DNA of 64,000 bases from Oidiodendron maius Zn (lineage: Eukaryota > Ascomycota > Leotiomycetes > Myxotrichaceae). Both the position numbers and the translations under genes were made by a program. This document shows, one piece after another, positions 44,039 through 54,736 of this stretch (position 1 is the stretch's first letter; each line of letters begins with the position of its first letter). The notes beneath the pieces were generated by a model. That model saw nothing but the letters and a program-made list of their open reading frames with translations. It was not told the origin of the DNA and searched no databases. The stretch spans positions 496,001 through 560,000 of the forward strand of contig KN832876.1 in assembly GCA_000827325.1 (NCBI GenBank), read 5' to 3'.

Positions 44039-45791
44039 TCGTATGTAAATGTATTCTTCTACTCTGGAAGCAAAGCCAATCATATAGCAATACATCCAGT
44101 CTTCACTATCCTCTAATTAGTGCCGGTGCCTGCCCTGCGTCGCCGCCATTGGCGGCCCTCTGATGCCGTGTCTCCAACAATATAGAGCTATATCTATCGC
44201 TGCCCTCTGCGCGAATTTCAATTTCTTAGAACCCAGAGCCTGTTGTCATGTTTCCTAGGACCTCTTGTTTCCGTGCGGCCTTCTCCATCCCTACCGGCAC
44301 GGCTGTACTGCAGCAGGTCCGCACTCTATGAGGTCTGCAATTTCCGTTTCTGCGTGTCTGGACTCCTTACCTGGCTTTCTTATTTGTGAGTGTCTAGATC
44401 CCTTATCTAAGTTTTTCACTTCTCCTTCTCCGCTCCTGCTCCTACGGTTCTAGCTACCGCGACGACTAAGGACGAATTAACCCCACTGCTATAAAAATGG
44501 CCAATCTTCACCTTTGTATAGAGTAATTGCCTTAGTTCGGCCTTTCCACTTCCGCTTACCTTGTCTTGTGAGTTCCTTCGCAGGTTACCTCTTTCTCGAT
44601 GCTGTACACCGGTTGCTTGGTCGACATTCGCCAGCTGGTTAATATTTGACGGTAGTGGCTACTTAGACAATATAATCACACCATTTAAAGACAGGCACCT
44701 GCCACAATATATCCTCGTAGCTTCCTCGACATCGGTTCAGGAAAGTTGTGTGATACACTCAGCAATCGGCTCCTTTCACCCAACTACTCATTATTACGCA
44801 ATAGGTTGTAGATTTACACACGAAGATGTCCTAAACTTTAACTTTTGGAAAGAACTAGTTATAGGAACACAAGTATAAATAGGGACATCCCCCCCGATCT
44901 TGAAGCCAGATTCCTCTTCCACTTCAACACTTCCAACATCCAGCGCTTCGATCTTCCAAGCTATCATCTTTCATGCACCCTTTCGATGAATAGACTCTGT
45001 TCCGCAGGAATCATTCATCGTTGTTCTCTTGATCCACATGCTCATTGCCTATTGACCATTGCTGCAGCTGCCATTCACCCTTCAGGCCTTATCAATACGC
45101 CCAACAATAGTTTCAACCTCCACATTGCTTTGGCTGCCTCCAGTACTTGCGACAACAATAGTGTTCTCAACATCTAAGGTAGGATCCCCTTTGGTACCAT
45201 TCCTGTGGCGACAGTCCGGAGACCGGCCTCTTAACGTGAGAGTGTTCGTGGATGGTTCGACTCCATTAGACCCTGTGTTGGCGCCTCTAGGGATCGGGTT
45301 TTTCTTTACTTCGGCTTTCGTTTGCTATCCGCACCTACTCAGCGACGGCTGACCAAAAAACGGACCTCGCAGGGCAGCTCTACTTACTTGGGTCTCCCTA
45401 GCGCCAGGCTTGTCTCTGCTTTTAGGTCAGTACAGTACTTCGTGCAAGTGTGATGAACGATGAACGCTAACCAGGTTCATGGTACGTCGTTCACGGAATG
45501 CAACCCAGGCTCTGCTGGCGTTACTCAATTCCACACCGTCTCCCACCCAATACTGATCCACAACCACACCCTCGCCTCCCCAACCCGACCTCCGGAGCCA
45601 ACAGCTCTCTCTCCTCCATAGTGGGCAACATGGGGTCAGTTCAGCTCAGTGGTGCGTTGGATAAGGACGGAAGGTGATAGTCGGTATTTGGCTCGAATGA
45701 ATTGATAGAGTTGTCTAAGCATAGCATAGACATCGGGTACAACTGTCAAAATACATGCAAATTCCTTGCCGCAGGCCGCTTCCTGTTGTTG
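44039..45791. other. Accessory intergenic region with no recognised gene
   Basis: 1.75 kb without a supported gene. A TATAAATA at about 44873 is followed by a pyrimidine-rich leader-like stretch and an ATG at 44991 opening 62 codons, which is a promoter-like layout but with an unrecognised product. It may be a retroelement relic. No long direct repeat was found by eye. Confidence 0.4.
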
Positions 45792-46676
45792 CTAGCCATG
45801 TTCCTTCACGTGACGAAGTAATGAGTATTCAATCATTTGAAGCCCTTCATCTAGGCAGATGCCAAGATCAGGGCTTGCTGCTACTTGCGCTGCAACATGA
45901 GCGCGTTCATTACCCTCGACGTGTGAGTGGCCTGGGACCCAACGCAGCTCAACTTTAACCCCAAGACTGTTAAGATATTGAGATCTTGTAATAAGCTTGC
46001 GGACAATAGGATTGCCACGAAGTCGCTGTTCAGTGGAAACGACCTCACGAAGCTTAATGATTCGCCATAAAGCGTTCTGACAGTCTGTAAAGATTGTCAC
46101 CTTTGATTCTGTTAAAGATCCTTTAGAACCTAGTATATCTTGATCTTTTGCGCGTAATATCTCTAGTACGGCGATGGCCAAACCCTCTGCGACAGCAGTT
46201 AGCTCAGCTTGAAGGTAGCCCCCTCCCTTAGGTGGGTGAAAGTGCCTCTCTTCCCAGACTCGAGTAACTCCGGAAGACATATAGACAACAGCGGCGCCTA
46301 GTGCTTTTCTTATATCCGGAGAATGCTTTCTGCCTTTTCCTCTTGTAAAACAAGCACCATCTACAAAGAATACCTTGTGTAGATAGTTGAGATCTGACTT
46401 AGAGCTCTCTATAGCTGTACGGATAGCCTCATCTCTCGGCTGGATAATAATGTCGCCATAAAATTTGAATTCTGTCGTCACGCTTAAAAGAGCCATTTCC
46501 CTGCGAAAGTTGGCCATTTTGTTAGATCTTTTAATGCGAGACATATGACATGCAATTTCTCGAGCAATTTTCTTCTCTCCTCGCTTCATCTTGCGAGGCC
46601 GAACCTGTTCTAGTATGTTCTTTGTCCCTTTGGGAGTATTTCGCGGGGACGCGGGCTGAGTTGATGATTTTTCCAT
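45792..46676 (-). CDS. Stand-alone RNase H domain protein, retroelement-derived
   Basis: A single ATG-led frame of 294 residues. The N-terminal 100 residues are basic. The type I RNase H fold covers about residues 105-275, with the acidic residues in FFVDGACF, QAELTAVAEGLA and IFTDCQNALWRI, and the late motif WVPGHSHVEGNERAHVAAQ. That motif has His where the usual fourth catalytic Asp of GNERAD stands. Such domains end the ORF2 of LINE-like elements, but no reverse transcriptase precedes it here, so it is a relic or a domesticated piece. It lies in the accessory island, and activity is doubtful because of the substitution. Confidence 0.75.
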   Translation of the reverse strand: MEKSSTQPASPRNTPKGTKNILEQVRPRKMKRGEKKIAREIACHMSRIKRSNKMANFRREMALLSVTTEFKFYGDIIIQPRDEAIRTAIESSKSDLNYLHKVFFVDGACFTRGKGRKHSPDIRKALGAAVVYMSSGVTRVWEERHFHPPKGGGYLQAELTAVAEGLAIAVLEILRAKDQDILGSKGSLTESKVTIFTDCQNALWRIIKLREVVSTEQRLRGNPIVRKLITRSQYLNSLGVKVELRWVPGHSHVEGNERAHVAAQVAASPDLGICLDEGLQMIEYSLLRHVKEHG

Positions 46677-47420
46677 ATGTACAGCTATAATTTTTTTAAA
46701 AAAATGTTGGGTTGTGGTTAGGAAGTCCTTAAAGAAAAAGGCGCTCTGACTTTGTTGGAGGCCGATAACTTCTACCTGAATTAGAAGAGTTTCCGCTGTC
46801 GACTTAAAAGATAGTGGTAGACGACTCGATTGGAGAGTAAAGGCGTAGGTGGCTCATCTATATAGAAAGGTATAAGGCCCCAAATCCCGACTAATCTCCC
46901 GTTGATATCCACCAGTACCAAAACCCCGGTTCGATATACTCCTTAAGGCGGGTGATGAAAATCAGCACGTCGTTACTGTAGGATCATGTTGTAAGCGAAA
47001 ATGTAAGATTAGGTGTCCGCATAGAAATGGCTCGTGTAATAGACCCATCGCTAACAAAATGATGGCCCCTCTTAGGAATTGGTGGTTTCGGTATCCAGTC
47101 ACATACGCCTCTTAGCACACAAAGTGTCAAAACCCTCACGGCCTATGACCCCATGGCCTAGTTCTGCGGGTCCTAAGCGGCCAAGGAATTTTCAGGGTCA
47201 AATCGATGCCCGCGTTTCCAACTCTTCGTTCACGCTCTATAGGCTTTGATCATTGGTCTACAGCAAGGGATCTCTCTGTCTAGCACAGCCAACTCGGATA
47301 GAGTTAAAGTCTGTATGCATTTAGATCTACTCCTCTGCTGCAGCTGTATTTTCTGACACGTTGCACGACAACCTGTATCTGCTTCATCTCTTCAACTAAA
47401 TTACTTATTTTGAGTCTAAG
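46677..47420. other. Accessory intergenic region
   Basis: About 740 bp; a poly-T/poly-A palindromic tract (TTTTTTTAAAAAAA) lies at about 46690-46704 before the RNase H gene. No gene recognised. Confidence 0.45.
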
Positions 47421-48283
47421 TCAATGATACAATACGCAATTAATTACTTTGATTATTCTCAGTCTTCGAGCTGCTCGAGTTGGTTTCCAGCGTTGACATT
47501 CGTACAACTCTATTTGTACTAATGCTTGTAAACGTTCTAAATTCTCTTTCTCAATAAGACTCATTTCCTTGTTTTTAGAATTCCTAATTGCAAGCATAAG
47601 CATCACATGTAGCGTAAAGGTTGCATCATTCCCACCGTTATGAAGATCTGAGTTCTCGTGAGGACATTTAAGCTCTACGAAGAGAGCGCCGAGGTTAAAC
47701 CTAGGAGCAGTATCTTTCTGGAAGATAGAGTTAGCCTTAAATAAATTTCGAGCTATGAGATGCATGTCTAGTATTGCAAATATTGGTGCAATTTCGTATA
47801 CATTAACTCCAAGTCGTTGAAGAATCTTCAAATCGCTTTTGGGTGAGCGGTCAACAATGACTATATTCCGCAAAGCGCAGGAATTAGGAGAGCTATCGTC
47901 TTTAATACAGAAACATTCGGCAATAGTCACATGAAGATCTGCCTGTGAAATAAAAAACATTTCTTTAAACACACATTCTTTAAAGTCTGTAAAATCACAA
48001 TCTAGGAAATCCTGTGAGGCATAGGATGTTGAGAATTGTTGGGTCGATATGGTTTTGGTAACCAGAAACGGCGATATCAAGGATTTTAGGTGTCGGGTAT
48101 CGAGGGTTGCAACGCCGAATTCTTTAACAAGTGGAGCGCCAGGTTTGCCTTTTTCTTGTCTTGATACTTCTAGATCGATAGATACAAAACAGTATCTAAA
48201 GAGTGGTCGATGTCTTTAATATCCCGGAGCCCAAGAAATTGCTCTGCATACTTTAATCCTCCATAGCAAGAAATGCTAAACTC
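47421..48283 (-). pseudogene. Gfd2/YDR514C-like DEDDh nuclease domain, frameshifted
   Basis: From about 48215 down, one frame reads FVSIDLEVSRQEKGKPG, then VKEFGVATLDTRHLKSL, and ends with HNGGNDATFTLHVMLMLAI, the D-E-D-D exonuclease-like pattern of fungal Gfd2/YDR514C-type proteins. Directly upstream, in the next frame, lies KYAEQFLGLRDIKDIDHSLD. The two parts would join if the T4 run at 48186-48189 had one more T, so a 1-bp deletion or sequencing slip separates them. Further upstream the frame soon hits a stop. The region is AT-rich. Yeast Gfd2 is linked to mRNA export; paralogues are expanded in many fungi. Confidence 0.6.
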
Positions 48284-48359
48284 TTATTTCTTCTGGTTAA
48301 TAGACGCCATCGAATACTAGGCTTTCCAAGGAGCAGGATGTTGTGTTGAAGCAAGCTTT

Positions 48360-48532
48360 TTCAATCGCAGGGCTTTCGATACAGCAGATTGTCGTTGCGA
48401 ATGCGTTCAAATCGCAGGGCTGTCGAGAAGCAGATTGTCGTTGCGCATGTGTTCGAATCGTCGAGCACCAGATTTTTGTTCCGCATGCGTTCAAATCGTA
48501 GGGCTGTAAATGTAGATGTGTTCGAATCGCAG
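48360..48532. repeat. Degenerate tandem array with B-box-like motifs
   Basis: Units start at 48360, 48406, 48452, 48490 and 48521. The first two are 46 bp and clearly alike (TTCAAATCGCAGGGCT core with CAGATTGTCGTTGCG); the later ones are shorter. Four unit junctions contain GTTCRAATC (48405, 48451, 48489, 48520), which fits the TFIIIC B-box core GTTCRAnnC. Confidence 0.65.
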
Positions 48533-49118
48533 AATAAGTTACAGATTATTTGGACAGAGTAAGGGACCAGCTATATCGCAATGTCTAGGATGAATGACTC
48601 AGCCCATTGCGATTTAGCTACAGTACTAAGCATTTCGACTTGGCTGGTTTGGTTATGCACAATACGAGTCTGACTTTTTTGTCACGGCTCTGATGCCAAC
48701 AGCCCCAATGTTATAAATCTTTGTGCTAGTATACTTTCATATCCAGATGAGTTCCCCCGCATCCTACCCAGGATAATTTAGATATAGAATTAAATATCTA
48801 CGACCAGAGAGACCTAAGGTCTGCCATAGGATGTGCTGGAACAAGGAGATGTGGTCTTGGGACTATGAGAAGGGCCTTGGGGGGGGGGGTGGTGTGAGTA
48901 AGGTCGCCGCGGAAACACCCCGCGTTTTCGGCTTTGGAGCCCCGATCGGACCCGGACGCCGCGTTCGAGGGATAAGAGATCTGCCGCCTGGATCTTCTTA
49001 AGCGGTCTCAATGCATTCGTCGTCCCCCATCTTTACAACTTCGTCGAGGACGGAGTAGTTGAATGTATTATTGACTCAATTGGCGCACCAAGTATCACTA
49101 AGTCTATATTGCTTTACA
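48533..49118. other. Intergenic, G-run and SCOT promoter
   Basis: An 11-G homopolymer lies at 48879-48889. On the minus strand near 48683-48696 lies TGGCATCAGAGCC, one mismatch from the TGGTATCAGAGC primer-binding site of many copia-type elements, but no LTR or gag-pol was found. The final 150 bp should hold the SCOT promoter. Confidence 0.4.
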
Positions 49119-50779
49119 ATGCCATCAGCAGCGCTATGCCTCCGGGCCACGAGAGCCTATACGAGAAATACGTCGAAGGTAGGTTCATTCCTACCGTTGC
49201 TTCCGAACGATTCTAATCGGTCTGCTCTAGCAATCCCTTTTGATAGTTCGCACGCTTGCCTCTACAGCTCGCCGCCATGGAATTAATAAAGTCGTCCCCT
49301 CGGCCGCGGAAGCCATAAAAGATATGAAGCCAAATTCCACCCTGCTCTGCGGAGGATTCGGACTCTGTGGTGTTCCAGACACGCTTATCGATGAAGTCCT
49401 CAACCAGAAGCACATCACCGGCCTAACAGCAGTATCGAATAATGCTGGCACAGATAAGTCTGGTTTGGGCAAGCTACTCCAGTCAAAGCAGGTTAAGAAA
49501 ATGATTGCAAGTTATATCGGAGAGAACAAGACGTTCGAGACCATGTACTTGACTGGAGAGGTAGAGCTGGAACTAACACCCCAGGGCACGTTGGCAGAAC
49601 GCTGCGCGGCCGGAGGAAAGGGAATACCAGCATTTTATACCCCTGCGGCTTTTGGCACAGTTGTGCAGACGGGAGAACTCCCCCTGAAGAACAACCCTGA
49701 TGGAACTCCTGCCCAGTATTCATACCCTAAAGACGTTAAGGTCTTCGATGGCAAGCAATATTTATTAGAAGAGTCTATCAAGGGCGATTACGCATTTGTG
49801 AAGGCTTGGAAAGCGGACAAGCTTGGGAACTGCCAGTTCCGTCTCGCAGCCAACAACTTCAATGGTGCAATGGGCCGAAATGCCAAGATGACCATCGTTG
49901 AAGCCGAGGAAATTGTCGAGCCTGGTGCAATTCTGCCTGAGGCGGTGCATCTTCCTGGCATCTATGTCAAGCGGGTTATCCAGTCCACTGCCGCAAAGAA
50001 TATTGAGAAGTATACTTTCGCGAAGGACGAGAATGACCCAGATGTGAAGGCCGCGCTTGGAACTGGAGATACTGCTGCGAAGCGAGAACGCATTGTCAGA
50101 AGAGCAGCCAAGGAATTCAAGAATGGCATGTATGCCAACTTGGGTATTGGAATGCCTATGCTGGCACCATCATTCGTTGGTCCGGACGTCGAGGTCCAAC
50201 TCCAATCAGAGAATGGTATTCTTGGCCTTGGACCATACCCAGTCAAGGGACAAGAAGATCCAGACCTCATCAATGCTGGCAAAGAAACAGTTACTTTGAA
50301 AGCGGGAGCTGCAGTGTTCGGCAGCGAGGAGAGTTTTGGCATGATTAGAAGCGGTCGTGTCAACCTGACCATCCTTGGTGCTATGCAAGTGAGTGGCAAT
50401 GGAGACCTTGCAAATTGGATGCTACCAGGCAAGGTTAAGGGATTCGGAGGCGCAATGGATCTAGTTAGCAACCCTGAGAAGACGAAGGTTGTGGTTACTA
50501 TGGAACACACCGACAAGAAGGGTAATGCCAAAATTGTCAAACAGTGTGCATTCCCGTTGACTGGCAAAGCTTGTGTATCGATGATTATCACGGAATTGGT
50601 ATGTTTGCCCAGATTATCTGTTTGGCAATTACTAATCTCATATATAGGGCGTCTTCAACGTTGACTTTGCTACTGGATTAACATTGACTGAGATTGCAGA
50701 CGGCGTAACCGTTGATGAGATTAGAAGTAAGACCGAGGCGCCATTTAAGGTTGCTGATGACCTGAAACCAATGTTGTAA
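49119..50779 (+). CDS. Succinyl-CoA:3-ketoacid CoA-transferase, mitochondrial
   Basis: Three exons: 49119-49178, 49231-50598 and 50648-50779, all ph 0, giving 519 residues. The first exon encodes a typical presequence ([20 protein letters not shown]). The alpha-type half has [15 protein letters not shown] and [18 protein letters not shown]. The beta-type half has [13 protein letters not shown] and the catalytic Glu in [13 protein letters not shown] (near residue 347). The last exon gives [24 protein letters not shown] moves CoA from succinyl-CoA to acetoacetate; fungal members also exchange CoA between acetate, propionate and succinate. The start was moved from a TTG in exon 2 to the ATG of the spliced exon. 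Confidence 0.95.
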
Positions 50780-50997
50780 ATAAACTAAGATGACATAACT
50801 GTAGCATTTGGAAGTTGGTTTTTATAGCATTGCCGAGCGGGTTTAATATATATGTATACTGTAAACGCTTCAATTCCTAGAGGCATGATTATATGTCTAG
50901 ATTCACCATTTCTTGCATTGTATTTGAGAGGTGGCGTATGCAATATATTAATATTCAGGTATATATTCAAATGGGTATCTCTGCAATCAACAGCATA

Positions 50998-51726
50998 TCA
51001 AACAATCTGCCCGCCTCTCGTCAAGAATACGGACCTAATTCTAACCATATCACTCCCCTTCTCCTCTCCTACCTCGTTACAGCGCTTCACCCGTCTCGTA
51101 GAGACCACTCTCTTTTTAGCCTCGTACAATTCTCCTGCCACCCTCTCTGTCAGGCCTATTAAATCACTCCTACTAAGAGGACAATCCACAAAGCGCGCCT
51201 CGCCCCGAAACGCCCGGCCATACTCCGTAACGATCCCAAGCTCATCCAACCTATTCATCCCCGCCACTATAATCAGCAAGCCGTTATCACACAGTTTGTT
51301 GAAGGCTCGCATGTCCAGGAACATTGAGCGCAGCACATGGCGACAAGGGGACACCGCTAGGTCATAGAGAAATATAGAGGCGTGGGTGGAGATTATTGGC
51401 GGTAAGAATGAGACGTAGAGCTTGTCAATGGCAAAATCAAAGGGTATCGGGAGCGGAGAGTCGCCGAGACGTAGGTTTTCATAGTGCGACTTTGCGACTT
51501 GCCGGGAAGTATGGCATACGGAGAGAGCCAGTGGGGGAGGACTGTTTGAGATATAGATGTTACGAGACGGAGAGAAGGAGACCTCAACAATTCGAGATGA
51601 GGGAAGAGATGCCAGCCAGATTTTGACTTGGAGCTCGATGGGGAGGTAGGGGAAAGGAGGGAATGTTGCTTCTGGTGCTGGTAGAGTTGTGGGGTAGCTG
51701 GTCTTGGACAGGGCCTCGTCAGTCAT
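50998..51726 (-). CDS. 2EXR-domain protein
   Basis: A single exon of 242 residues from ATG 51726. The opening PPFPYLPIELQVKIWLASLP then SRIVEVSFS is the 2EXR signature (F-x-LPxELRxxIW, then PRIVEV), with SVCHTSRQVAKSHYENLRL after it. It resembles an F-box-like fold found in very many fungal proteins of unknown function. The ends are poorly conserved. It lies tail-to-tail with SCOT over about 220 bp. Confidence 0.8.
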   Translation of the reverse strand: MTDEALSKTSYPTTLPAPEATFPPFPYLPIELQVKIWLASLPSSRIVEVSFSPSRNIYISNSPPPLALSVCHTSRQVAKSHYENLRLGDSPLPIPFDFAIDKLYVSFLPPIISTHASIFLYDLAVSPCRHVLRSMFLDMRAFNKLCDNGLLIIVAGMNRLDELGIVTEYGRAFRGEARFVDCPLSRSDLIGLTERVAGELYEAKKRVVSTRRVKRCNEVGEEKGSDMVRIRSVFLTRGGQIV

Positions 51727-52197
51727 TGGAATGGGGCCTGAAAATCCAGTAATACAGAAAGGCTGAAGAAAACCTCTGCCCTTAGGGTGTGGCAGTGTCT
51801 TATGCTCGATCGATTAAAGATGCTTTGTGGTTTACCATTGAGGTAGAGGTGTTGAACGCATCAACGGTGAGGTACTCCTCTGCTGACTAATACTAATCCG
51901 GAAGGGACACGCTTTTGGGCAAATTGAAGAACATTCTTGTCCTGTTAGCCTTCGTTATAGTAATATGATGTACCGCCATGCAAGAAGGGGCAAGCACAAA
52001 ATATCGTTCTACTGGGTGGAAGGATTCCGAAGCACTGGCCAACATATGACGTAGTCATCTGATAGTTTCATTTCATTATGGTATATGGCCCAAGTGCCTC
52101 CGAGCACTATGAACTAGCCTGGTAATATACATATGCACAAAGAGCGGAAAAGAGATGTATAACACACAACAGAAGACAAGACGATGTCCACATCAAA
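51727..52197. other. Intergenic region
   Basis: About 470 bp between two minus-strand genes; no gene seen. Confidence 0.5.
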
Positions 52198-53149
52198 CTA
52201 AGCTTCGATGAAGTTCTTGACGTTCGACAGCCAGTTCAAATACTCCTTCTGCTCCTTCATGTCGATATAATCAGGGACGAAGATAGCCAAAGCTGTGTTG
52301 ATACCCCTCTCTTCTAGGTATCTCTCCAGGAGCACCTGCAAATCCTCATCCAGGTTGCTGAATGGCGGGCCGACATAGAGGTCCTGTCTTGCGTGGAGCT
52401 TGTCTGCGGTCTTGGCATGTGCCAGGGAGGCATCGGTATAGAAGTAGGCATTTTCAATGATGACCATGCCGTCTTGAGCAAGTGCCTCGACTGCAAGCGC
52501 TCCCTTGCCCGGTTTCTCCACGACGACGTTCACGCGGGCGGGAAAAGATGGCTCTTGATCCTCCTCGCCGACACCTTCGTTATCCTCCTCGGCTACCGAA
52601 TCTTCTGGGGCAACTTTAAAGCCTTTCTCGTTCCCTTGGTTGATATTATCTAAGTCCTCTTCATCGCCCAAGGCGCGGTCTTGGTAGTCAGCTTCAGGGT
52701 CGATGGCGTTGAGGTCCGCAATTGAGAACATGACTGTGATCCTGGGCCATTATTAGCATGGAGGAGGAAGCTTGCGTTGAGTTAACTTACGTCTCATCAC
52801 CAAATTGTCTGGTCAAGGTAACATCCTCGCGTCCAGGAATATCCTGAAGCTCGAAAGGGCCGTTCTCGAGATAATCCTTGATACTGGTAGGAACACCACC
52901 CTCCTCCTTCATCTCATTCTCCATCTCGATTTCTGACTCGAGCTTTGCGACCAACTCCTCGTCGCCCTCTGCAGCCTTTGAGGCGCGAATTGCTGTTGTC
53001 GAGAAAGCTGCAGAATACTGTGTCCTGGCTGGTCTCCACGCCGAGTGTGACAGGAACACTTGTCGTGCTGCAGGTTGTCTGACAGTGGAGCTTGCCAGGC
53101 GAGGAACAATTCTAGGCGCTGAGCGCGCGAAGGACCTGATTGACAGCAT
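52198..53149 (-). CDS. MAM33: Mitochondrial acidic matrix protein MAM33 (p32/C1qBP family)
   Basis: Two exons, 52791-53149 and 52198-52741, give 300 residues. The presequence (MLSIRSFARSAPRIVPRLAS) is Arg/Ser-rich. The mature protein is strongly acidic (LESEIEMENEMKEEGG; DEEDLDNINQGNE). The family C-terminus reads DLYVGPPFSNLDEDLQVLLE, RYLEERGINTALAIFVPDYI and KEQKEYLNWLSNVKNFIE. p32 proteins form acidic doughnut trimers in the matrix and help mitochondrial translation and ribosome assembly. Any in-frame extension above 53149 lacks an ATG. Confidence 0.94.
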
Positions 53150-53581
53150 AATGGAGGCTAGGAGGATAATGTGTGCCGGGTCGGGTGGTTTGATGGGAGT
53201 TTGGGATGGGTTGTGAAGTGATGTTTTTGGTGCAGCTTTTTTTTCGCGAATAGCAATGCATGGGCTCCGGAAAATCCTTAGCGCCGTTATGAGGTCACAC
53301 AAGGAGGATGCCTCCTTATCATGTATCACAGAGCTTTTCTGATAGCTGGGGCAGAGCGTCAATTATAAGCATTTGATGCAGGAATATATTCCTATTGTTG
53401 GCCTGGTATTCTACTTATTCCTGCTTAACGCAGCAAAAACATGGGATCATTTCAAGAATGCAGCACCACAGTTCCAAAGACAAGCTCTACTTTAGAAACG
53501 AGAACTTCTCTTGACACAGGATACTTTTTGGTATCTATGAACGTTGCATCATAACTCCAACGCCAGTAGCAGATTCGTATC
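53150..53581. other. Intergenic, MAM33 promoter
   Basis: About 430 bp between same-strand genes; no gene seen. Confidence 0.5.
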
Positions 53582-54274
53582 TCATGACTGACCCTTTGGG
53601 GGAAATTTTGCAGGGTGTACGACCCCGTCGCTCGAGATGCGGACCCATTTCAATGTCGACAAATATGACCAGGCCCCTTCCCATCTATCCAGGAGCACTA
53701 CATTATCTACATCTGTGAGGTCCGGCAAGTCTGGCAAATGTTAGCTAGTACCTGTCAAACCATTGACGTTGACTGACAGAATCCATTCTCATACTCTTTC
53801 AGATCTGTCGCTATTTTGATCCTCAGGAGATCTTCCCTTGTGCTTGGAGGCCGACCTGGCCTGCGCTCCTTCTTCAGGGCGTCAAATTCCTCGTCATACT
53901 GATGAACAAACCTGCGACGAATTAGAGTCAATCAAGGTCGATTTGTGCTGGGCCGCGGATTATTACGTGTGTATGAGGGTCTTGATCGCATCCCATCCAA
54001 GAGGAAGACTTCCATTATTTCGAATGGCCTCTTGAAAGTATGCCGCTCGTTGAACTGCAGAGAATTAGCCTATGGTATTCGAGCAAGGCACGCCAAAGGA
54101 CATACGCAGAGGCTGATCGTTTTTTCTCCGTGCTGCTGCGACTCGGACTAGTTTATCGTCTCGCATCTGTGCCCGACGTAGGCGTTGCGAGTCGCGTGAA
54201 TTCTCATGCAGCACCGTGATGTCGCCCTTCTTTTTCGAAATGCGCTTCCGGGTCTTCTCCAGGCTCTTCGGCAT
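53582..54274 (-). CDS. TMA16: Translation machinery-associated protein 16
   Basis: Four exons: 54106-54274, 53967-54054, 53778-53911 and 53582-53730, giving 179 residues. The start MPKSLEKTRKRISKKKGDIT then VLHENSRDSQRLRRAQMRDD is basic, as in yeast Tma16. The middle has FVHQYDEEFDALKKERRPGR then PPSTREDLLRIK, and the end LKEYENGFYLPDLTDVDNVV then RWEGAWSYLSTLKWVRIS. Tma16 binds nascent 60S particles. All three introns are short (48-55 nt) and change phase, so only exon 1 shows as a clear frame. It is divergent from EXO1. Confidence 0.92.
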
Positions 54275-54736
54275 GGCGTCAGTGGTGGGAAGGCTGCTGT
54301 AGACCGTGGTACTGGACAAGGTCCCAGAATTGATGCTGTGTCGAACTTTTTTGTGGCGCCTGAAATCTTATCGCCGAACTCCCCACTTCGCTTCCGCTGT
54401 GGTTGCTGGGGTCACGACGCGCTCAGCTTCCCAACAGTCGCGTCCATGGCAGACCGTACCCAGTGTATAATGTTCACCGTCCAACGCCCAGGGCCCACGA
54501 CGACGGCGACAGCGACCAACAAAACACCCATCATATAGGTGGGCCATCATCGCCATTCACCGACACACTCCCTTGGCTAGCTTCTCCGTCTTAACCTTGT
54601 GTCTTTATCTTACAGCCATTGCCTGCTCTAGTTTTACCAGACCTTTGTCCTCGTCAATTACGCTTCATGTGTGCATGGCCATATGACCTCTTGTTGAAAT
54701 CTGTCTGTGCTGTGTGCACCTTCCTTGCTCTCCAGC
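54275..54736. promoter_or_regulatory. Divergent promoter TMA16/EXO1
   Basis: 462 bp between the starts. No exact MCB box; GC-rich in the first half. Confidence 0.4.

Noticed and set aside
44991-45179. 62-codon frame downstream of a TATA-like box
   Set aside because: Short and unrecognised, with no supporting second exon; kept only as a note on the region.
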